From contig CALELC010000586.1 in assembly GCA_937904535.1 (NCBI GenBank), positions 1 to 6,851 of the forward strand: a stretch of DNA of 6,851 nucleotides. The letters are read 5' to 3'. Below the pieces are notes generated by a model. That model did not search any database. It saw nothing but the letters and a program-made list of their open reading frames with translations, and was not told the origin of the DNA. This document shows positions 1-4,765 of the stretch, in pieces (positions within the stretch are counted from its first letter, which is position 1; every line of letters starts with the position of its first letter). This DNA is from an uncultured Planctomycetaceae bacterium (GTDB taxonomy: Bacteria > Planctomycetota > Planctomycetia > Pirellulales > Pirellulaceae). Made by a program: the position numbers and the translations under genes.

Positions 1-831
1 CTCTGTGCTCGGGACGCCGAAGAACTGGCTCGAGTGAAGGCGGAGTTTCACGCACGGGGACATCAGGTCCTTACGATCGTCTGTGATGTTATGCAGCCCG
101 CCTCGGTCCGCTGCATGATTGAGCAGATTACGGATCAGGGAATCGTAATCGATGTCGTGATCAACAACGCCGGCACGATCCAAGGTGGTCCCCTGGAATG
201 TATGACCATCGAGGACTACGACGAGGCCATGCGGACACATTTTTATGGGCCGCTGTTTGTTAACGAAGCTGTGTTGCCGAGTATGCGTCGTCGTGGTGAA
301 GGCCGAATCGTTAATATCTCGTCGATCGGCGGACGGGTCAGCGTCCCTCACTTGCTGCCTTATTCAGCAAGTAAGTTTGCCCTCGTCGGCTATTCCTTGG
401 GACTGCGAAGCGAACTAGCGAAAGACGGCATTGTGGTTACCACGGTATGTCCGGGCCTGATGCGCACCGGCAGCCCACGCAACGCCTCTTTCAAAGGCCA
501 GCATGCTGCGGAGTACGCTTGGTTTAAGATCAGCGATTCACTGCCGATCCTGTCTGCAAATGCTCCCCGAGCAGCGCAGCAGATCATCGATGCGTGCAGC
601 TATGGTGACGCATTCTTAGTCATCGGAGCACCGGCGAAGCTGGCGGACAAATTGTATTCGGTATTGCCCGGCCTCGGCGCCGATGCCTTCGCGCTGATCA
701 ACCGGATGCTTCCGGGGCCCGGGGGAATCGGGCAACAGCGTGCACGCGGTTATGACAGTGAGTCATCGCTTTCGCAGTCTCCGCTGACGACACTGACTCA
801 GCAGGCGGCGGTCAGCAACAATGAAATGTGA
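1..831 (+). CDS. Short-chain dehydrogenase/reductase (SDR), 5'-truncated by the window edge
   Basis: Classical SDR oxidoreductase, expected to be a soluble NAD(P)(H)-dependent enzyme; the substrate is unknown. The frame is open from base 1. The residues before the first possible internal start (GTG at 34) read LCARDAEELAR, a typical strand-2/helix-2 segment of an SDR Rossmann fold, so the true start and the TGxxxGIG nucleotide-binding motif lie upstream. Counting the first codon as residue 1, visible motifs are CDV near 29 (adenine-contacting Asp), NNAG at 55-58, catalytic Ser in NISS at 108, YSASK with Tyr121 and Lys125, and the CPG turn near 150-152. The Arg after strand 2 (CAR) leans toward NADP(H), by family knowledge. 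The C-terminal 75 or so residues form an extension with a Pro-Gly-rich stretch (LPGPGG). It is the first visible gene of a three-gene row. SDR assignment is secure; the reaction is not. Confidence 0.93.
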   Translation, partial: LCARDAEELARVKAEFHARGHQVLTIVCDVMQPASVRCMIEQITDQGIVIDVVINNAGTIQGGPLECMTIEDYDEAMRTHFYGPLFVNEAVLPSMRRRGEGRIVNISSIGGRVSVPHLLPYSASKFALVGYSLGLRSELAKDGIVVTTVCPGLMRTGSPRNASFKGQHAAEYAWFKISDSLPILSANAPRAAQQIIDACSYGDAFLVIGAPAKLADKLYSVLPGLGADAFALINRMLPGPGGIGQQRARGYDSESSLSQSPLTTLTQQAAVSNNEM

Positions 832-870
832 ACGATCTTAGAATCGTTCCCAGTGCCTGAATCTTCCAGC

Positions 871-875
871 AGGAG
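871..875 (+). promoter_or_regulatory. Shine-Dalgarno site that decides the TTG start of the DUF2071 gene
   Basis: AGGAG lies 8 bases before the TTG at 884. The next in-frame ATG (947) has no comparable site and would remove about 21 residues, so the TTG start is preferred. Confidence 0.6.
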
Positions 876-883
876 TTCGGAGC

Positions 884-1648
884 TTGTCTCAACAAGTGGC
901 CATTGATCGAACCAGCATTCGGAGTTACCCCGGAGGCTGGCCGTTAATGTATCAGACTTGGGATAAGTTGCTGTTTTTGCACTGGCCGGTCGAAGTTCAG
1001 ACGTTGCGAAGATTGATTCCAGCTGGGCTGGAGATCGATATGTGGGAGGGGACCGCATGGATCGGCGTGACTCCGTTTACGATCACTTCGATGCGGTTAC
1101 CGCTATCACCTTCAGTTCCCTTTCTCAGCAGTTCCCATGAACTGAATGTCCGGACTTATGTGCATCGCGATGGGGTGCCGGGAGTTTGGTTTCTTTCGCT
1201 CGACGCTTCCAATTTGTTGGCCGTATGGGGAGCGCGGATTGGGTATTCCTTGCCCTATGTCAAAGCCACGATGGAACTCCGCTGCAACGAGGAGCGGGTC
1301 GATTTTCATTCGGTACGAGCGGAGCGTGGTCCGGTGCCAGCTGAGTTTCATGCGACTTGGAAACTTGGCGACCGATTGCCGGAGGCCGATCGGGACTCGC
1401 AAGAGTTCTTCCTGATCGAACGTTATTGTCTCTATAGCTCCGACGGCGAACGGCTGTATCGGGCGCGGATCTTTCACCGGCCGTGGCCGCTGCGGACAGC
1501 ACAGGTTGAGCGGCTGACGTCCAGTATGGTCGCATCCCATGGCCTGAATGTGACCGATGGCAGGCCGTTGGTGCACGCCCAGGCAGAGGCGCTCAAAGTG
1601 CAGATTTGGCCACCCGAAGCAATCGGCCGTCCGGACGATCCGCTCTGA
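884..1648 (+). CDS. DUF2071 family protein (YqjF-like), 254 aa
   Basis: Complete gene for a DUF2071 (YqjF-like) protein, a widespread bacterial family without an established reaction. Family landmarks appear in order: an N-terminal W-x-x-L-x-F-x-H-W-P-V block (about residues 26-36), LRRLIPAGLEID (41-52), a GTAWIGVTPF strand (56-65), ELNVRTYV (86-93), GVWFLSLDA (100-108), the LPY turn (123-125), and a C-terminal ERYCLYS...RIFHRPWPL block (179-203). Length is close to the usual 230-260 aa. There is no signal peptide and no convincing membrane segment, so a cytoplasmic location is likely. The start is TTG at 884 with AGGAG upstream; ATG at 947 is an alternative. It follows the SDR gene by 52 bases and precedes a small membrane protein gene on the same strand, which suggests co-transcription. 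I infer an accessory metabolic or stress role only from this context. Family assignment is strong. Confidence 0.9.
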   Translation: MSQQVAIDRTSIRSYPGGWPLMYQTWDKLLFLHWPVEVQTLRRLIPAGLEIDMWEGTAWIGVTPFTITSMRLPLSPSVPFLSSSHELNVRTYVHRDGVPGVWFLSLDASNLLAVWGARIGYSLPYVKATMELRCNEERVDFHSVRAERGPVPAEFHATWKLGDRLPEADRDSQEFFLIERYCLYSSDGERLYRARIFHRPWPLRTAQVERLTSSMVASHGLNVTDGRPLVHAQAEALKVQIWPPEAIGRPDDPL

Positions 1649-1680
1649 ACATCATCGACCAAGAAGCGAAACAGTCGGTT

Positions 1681-1685
1681 AAGGA
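1681..1685 (+). promoter_or_regulatory. Shine-Dalgarno-like AAGGA before the membrane protein gene
   Basis: AAGGA sits 8 bases before ATG 1694 but only 5 bases before the in-frame TTG at 1691. Spacing therefore favours the ATG. Confidence 0.45.
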
Positions 1686-1693
1686 ACTCATTG

Positions 1694-2215
1694 ATGCTTA
1701 AGGATTCGCTATTGCCGAGAGTGGTTCGCGGGGGAATTGCCGGAGGTTTGGCAACTGTCGGCATGACCGCCGCGATGCTGCTGATGCACCGCTGCCTGCC
1801 AGCCCGTCAGCGCTATGGACTGCCGCCTGAGCTCATTGTTGATGAGACACTGGAGCGAGTGGGGCTTGAGCAACCACTGACACAGCCGCAGTTCGAAGCG
1901 TTAGCCATGCTCGCCCATCACGGGTTTGGCGTATCGATGGGAGCCGTCTATGGAGTGCTGGAACCGCAGCTGCGAGCGACCCGTCCAGTTGTATCAGGAA
2001 GTTCCTATGGCCTCTTGGTCTGGGCGTTGAGCTACCTGGGCTGGTTGTCGGCGCTAGAGATGGAAGCCAGTGCAACGAAAGAGCCACACCAACGCAACGC
2101 GCTGACGATCGCGTCGCACGTGATCTGGGGGGCTTCATTGGGAGCGCTTACGGCTGCTGTCCGTAATGCTGAGACCCAGTACGCCTGCGGAACCGCGAGG
2201 AGAAAAAACTGGTAG
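1694..2215 (+). CDS. Small four-helix membrane protein, DUF1440/DUF6789-like, 173 aa
   Basis: Probable inner-membrane protein of unknown function. From ATG 1694 four hydrophobic segments can be read: about residues 13-32 (Gly/Ala-rich), 73-90, 101-121 and 139-157. The N-terminal GGIAGGLATVGMTAAML segment followed by an LPPELI motif recalls the DUF1440/DUF6789 group of small membrane proteins; this is a resemblance, not a search result. Segments 2 and 4 both carry H-x-x-[FW]-G-x-S-x-G-A (75-84 and 142-151), which suggests an internal two-plus-two helix duplication. The tail ends in a basic ARRKNW. The gene begins 45 bases after the DUF2071 stop and closes the + strand cluster; its TAG stop is followed at once by an in-frame TAA. 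A TTG three bases upstream (1691) is an alternative start. Real gene: fairly sure. Family name: tentative. Confidence 0.75.
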   Translation: MLKDSLLPRVVRGGIAGGLATVGMTAAMLLMHRCLPARQRYGLPPELIVDETLERVGLEQPLTQPQFEALAMLAHHGFGVSMGAVYGVLEPQLRATRPVVSGSSYGLLVWALSYLGWLSALEMEASATKEPHQRNALTIASHVIWGASLGALTAAVRNAETQYACGTARRKNW

Positions 2216-2274
2216 TAACCCGCGCAAATCCTTGATCAATTGGTAACCGGCGAAGGGGCCCAACTAAACGAAAC

Positions 2275-2300
2275 TGGGCAAGCCGTCGCCGGCTTGCCCA
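2275..2300 (-). terminator. Strong hairpin between convergent genes, likely fusA terminator
   Basis: A perfect inverted repeat pairs TGGGCAAGCC (2275-2284) with GGCTTGCCCA (2291-2300). The stem can gain one more G-C pair, leaving a TCGC loop. Read on the - strand, it starts about 30 bases after the fusA stop and is followed by a T-rich GTTTCGTTTAGTT, a somewhat broken intrinsic-terminator tail. On the + strand the downstream bases are not T-rich, so it is a weaker terminator for the SDR cluster, though the stem alone may still slow polymerase. Confidence 0.72.
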
Positions 2301-2330
2301 GAACGTGATTCGAGTCGATGACGTCAAGAA

Positions 2331-4418
2331 TTACTTGGCGCCGACCAACTGTGCCTTCTTCTTAGCGGCAATGATTTCTTCCTGAATGTTCGATGGCACG
2401 CGACGATAGGTCGCAAATTCCATCGTGAACGTTCCCTGACCTTGCGTCATGCTTCGCAGGTCGGTGGCGTAACCGAAGGTTTCCGCCAACGGCACTTCTG
2501 CCGTTGCGATCGTGATTCCTTCGCGAACGTCCGTGTTGGTGATCAAGCCTCGGCGGCTGATGATGTCGCCGACAACTGAGCCTTGGAACGCTTCGGGGCA
2601 CTCAATTTCAACGTTCATAATCGGTTCGAGCAACACCGGATCGGCCTTCACGAAGTACTCGCGGAAGCAACCCTGAGCAGCCGTGTAGAACGCCTTTTCC
2701 GAGCTGTCGACGTCGTGGTAGCTGCCGTCCTGCAGGTCGATCTTGGTACCCACCACGGGGAATTCAGCCACAGGCCCCTTGGACAGCGAATCGCGGAAGC
2801 CCTTTTCGACCGCCGGGATGTACTGCTTGGGAATCCGGCCCCCGACGACGTGATCTTCGAACTCGAAGCTGCCTTCGTTGGCCGATTCGATCGGGCTGAG
2901 CGTCCCGACGATGTGAGCGTATTGGCCCGAACCACCGGTCTGCTTCTTGTGCTTGTAGTTGAACTCGATCGTCTTGGTCGGGCTTTCGCGGTAGCTGACC
3001 TTTGGAGCGCCCACTTCCACTTCGACCTTGTACTCGCGCTTCATCCGTTCGACGTAAACGTCGAGGTGCAACTCACCCATACCGCTGATCAGGATTTCGT
3101 TGGTTTCCTCATCGGTGAACACGCGGAAAGTCGGGTCTTCCTTACGGAAACGCTGCAGCGCCTTCGACATCTTGTCCGAGTCAGCTCGGCTCAGCGGAGT
3201 CACGGCGACCTTGATCACCGGTTCCGGAATGAACATCGACTCGAGCGTACAGTAGTCACGTTCGTTGGCGTAGGTATCACCGGAGGCGGAGTCGATCCCG
3301 GTGACGGCGATGATGTCGCCGGCCTGCGCCATATCGATATCTTCACGTTTGTCGCTGTGCATCCGCACCAAGCGGCTGAAGCGCTCTTTGCGGCCGGTAC
3401 GTTGGTTGACGTAGGTGTCGCCCTTGTTGACCGTGCCTTGATAGACCCGCATGAACGTCAGCTGGCCGAATGCGTCGTCGACGATCTTGAACGCCATACC
3501 GACGAAGGGGCGCGAAGGATCGGCGAACAATTCGATCTTCTTCGTCTCGTCCTTCGGATCCTTACCGCGGATTTCACGCTCCAACGGGCTGGGCAGGTAG
3601 CGGGTGACCGCATCCAACAGCGGCTGCACGCCCTTGTCCTTGTAAGCTGTGCCCATGAACACCGGCGTGGCACCGGCCAACACGGCCTGACGAGCAACCT
3701 TGTAAACCAGGTCCTTCGGAACTTCTTCTTCGCTGAGCAGCAATTCCATCATCTCGTCGTTGTACATCGACAACGCTTCGAGCATCTTGCCGCGATATTC
3801 TTCAGCTTCGTCGCGCAGATCGGCGGGGATCTCGTTGACTTCAACGACTTCACCGCGGTCACCGCCGAAGGTGTAGGCTTGCATTTCGACCAAGTCGATC
3901 ACGCCGCGGAAGTTTTCTTCAGCGCCGATCGGCAATTGCATCATGAACGCCTCGGCGCCGAGCTTCGTGCGAAGCTGTTCGGTCACGCGGAACGGGTTGG
4001 CCCCGGTACGGTCCATCTTGTTGATGAACGCCAACCGTGGAATCTGGTAACGCTTCATCTGGCGATCGACCGTGATCGACTGGCTTTGCACACCACCGAC
4101 GGCGCACAACACCAGCACGGCCCCGTCGAGCACGCGCAGCGAACGTTCCACTTCAACGGTAAAGTCGACGTGACCCGGGGTATCGATCAGGTTGATCGGG
4201 GTGCCCTTCCAGTTGACGCTCGTAGCGGCCGAGGTGATCGTGATCCCGCGTTCGCGTTCGAGTTCCATATGGTCCATGGTCGCGCCATCGCCGCCACCAC
4301 GAACGTCTTCGATCTTATGGATTCGGCCGGTATAGTACAGAATCCGCTCGCTTAACGTCGTTTTCCCCGAGTCAATGTGGGCGCTGATTCCGATGTTTCG
4401 CAGTTTCTCCAAGTTCAT
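2331..4418 (-). CDS. fusA: Elongation factor G, mitochondrial-like spdEFG1 type, 695 aa
   Basis: Translational GTPase that drives tRNA/mRNA translocation on the ribosome. Numbering from ATG 4418: G1 AHIDSGKT (13-20), G2 RGITI (57-61), G3 DTPGH (79-83), G4 NKMD (133-136), and a G5-like GTAYKDKG (256-263). Domain II spans roughly 300-395, III 396-475, IV 476-600 with the decoding-site tip SYHDVDSSEKAF (566-577), and V to the end. Length is normal for EF-G. Ser in AHIDSGKTT (usually Ala in canonical EF-G), the GGGDGATMD insertion in switch I, MELERERGIT, and LCAVGGVQSQ...DRQMKRY match human mitochondrial GFM1 as I recall it. They point to spdEFG1, the bacterial sister group of mtEFG1. In organisms with this pair, a separate spdEFG2 is thought to handle ribosome recycling. 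No rpsL, rpsG or tuf gene is adjacent. In-frame GTG 4427 would add three residues, but it lies inside the Shine-Dalgarno sequence. EF-G identity is certain; subtype is well supported by motifs. Confidence 0.98.
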   Translation of the reverse strand: MNLEKLRNIGISAHIDSGKTTLSERILYYTGRIHKIEDVRGGGDGATMDHMELERERGITITSAATSVNWKGTPINLIDTPGHVDFTVEVERSLRVLDGAVLVLCAVGGVQSQSITVDRQMKRYQIPRLAFINKMDRTGANPFRVTEQLRTKLGAEAFMMQLPIGAEENFRGVIDLVEMQAYTFGGDRGEVVEVNEIPADLRDEAEEYRGKMLEALSMYNDEMMELLLSEEEVPKDLVYKVARQAVLAGATPVFMGTAYKDKGVQPLLDAVTRYLPSPLEREIRGKDPKDETKKIELFADPSRPFVGMAFKIVDDAFGQLTFMRVYQGTVNKGDTYVNQRTGRKERFSRLVRMHSDKREDIDMAQAGDIIAVTGIDSASGDTYANERDYCTLESMFIPEPVIKVAVTPLSRADSDKMSKALQRFRKEDPTFRVFTDEETNEILISGMGELHLDVYVERMKREYKVEVEVGAPKVSYRESPTKTIEFNYKHKKQTGGSGQYAHIVGTLSPIESANEGSFEFEDHVVGGRIPKQYIPAVEKGFRDSLSKGPVAEFPVVGTKIDLQDGSYHDVDSSEKAFYTAAQGCFREYFVKADPVLLEPIMNVEIECPEAFQGSVVGDIISRRGLITNTDVREGITIATAEVPLAETFGYATDLRSMTQGQGTFTMEFATYRRVPSNIQEEIIAAKKKAQLVGAK

Positions 4419-4422
4419 CTCT

Positions 4423-4429
4423 ATCACCT
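4423..4429 (-). promoter_or_regulatory. Extended Shine-Dalgarno AGGTGAT of fusA
   Basis: On the - strand AGGTGAT precedes ATG 4418 by four bases and is part of the full 16S-complementary sequence AGGAGGTGATC. It overlaps the possible GTG start at 4427, so the ATG is the more believable start. Confidence 0.6.
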
Positions 4430-4486
4430 AACTAAGTGCCCGCCACAACTCAGAGAGTCACCGGCTCGCGAAGGACAGCTTCACGG

Positions 4487-4500
4487 ACCGGGCAACCGGT
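4487..4500 (-). promoter_or_regulatory. Small GC-rich hairpin in the presumed fusA leader
   Basis: ACCGG (4487-4491) and CCGGT (4496-4500) pair perfectly around a four-base loop (TTGC on the - strand), about 70 bases upstream of the fusA start. A second short pair, GAAG 4470-4473 with CTTC 4479-4482, lies next to it. Whether they are transcribed or act on fusA expression is unknown; such short stems also arise by chance in GC-rich DNA. Confidence 0.25.
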
Positions 4501-4631
4501 AGCGGATAGAATTCAAGTTTGCCGACCCCCAGACACCCCGGGCAACGGAACTCCAGCGAGTCCTTCCCCCTTCCGGCACGAGCAATCGGCGACAAATATC
4601 GCAAAGCTTTGCCGCAAGCGGAAGGTCAAAG

Positions 4632-4672
4632 AAAAAAAACCGTCAAAATCGATCGCTGTGGCCGCGATTTTG
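4632..4672 (-). terminator. Hairpin plus T8 tract, candidate terminator of the permease gene
   Basis: On the - strand CAAAATCG (4665-4672) pairs with CGATTTTG (4644-4651) around a 13-base loop. ACGG follows, then eight T (4632-4639), C and TTT. It lies about 95 bases after the permease stop and well upstream of fusA, where an intrinsic terminator would keep the two - strand genes separate. The stem is only 8 bp and A/T-rich, and the T tract starts four bases after it, so strength is uncertain. Confidence 0.5.
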
Positions 4673-4765
4673 CCGTCCCCAACCGTACCGCTGCCGACGA
4701 TTTTCCTTAGCCCACTGGCTAGGGCTGCGGGTGCCGCTCTGGAGTGCGAGGTTCAAAGTGCCTAT

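Larger units (their letters stand above)
4430..4765. other. Gene-free region carrying the fusA leader
   Basis: About 340 bases between two - strand genes. It should contain the fusA promoter and 5' leader, but I find no convincing -35/-10 pair. Visible structures are a GC-rich hairpin at 4487-4500, a 12-base perfect palindrome GCAAAGCTTTGC at 4601-4612, a hairpin plus T8 tract at 4632-4672, and two overlapping short inverted repeats at 4708-4726. An open frame on the + strand (4436-4801) has low-complexity, Ser/Thr/Pro/Lys-rich content, no ribosome site and no recognisable domain; I do not call it a gene. Confidence 0.6.

Noticed and set aside
2232..2239. Palindrome TTGATCAA near the end of the + strand cluster
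   Set aside because: Eight bases, single copy, not positioned near a promoter; nothing supports an operator.
2583..4355. 590-codon open frame on the + strand, antisense to fusA
   Set aside because: It is fully covered by EF-G, and its translation is rich in His, Arg, Val and Phe without any domain. It follows from the GC-biased third codon positions of fusA; a decisive check would be absence of conservation or of a ribosome site.
4612..4628. TTGACC on the - strand as a -35 box for fusA
   Set aside because: No acceptable -10 hexamer at 16-18 bases; the nearest AT-rich candidate (GATATT) is about 23 bases away.
4708..4726. Overlapping inverted repeats TAGCC/GGCTA and AGCCC/GGGCT
   Set aside because: Stems are only five bases, mutually exclusive, and lack a T-rich tail on either strand; chance is sufficient in GC-rich DNA.
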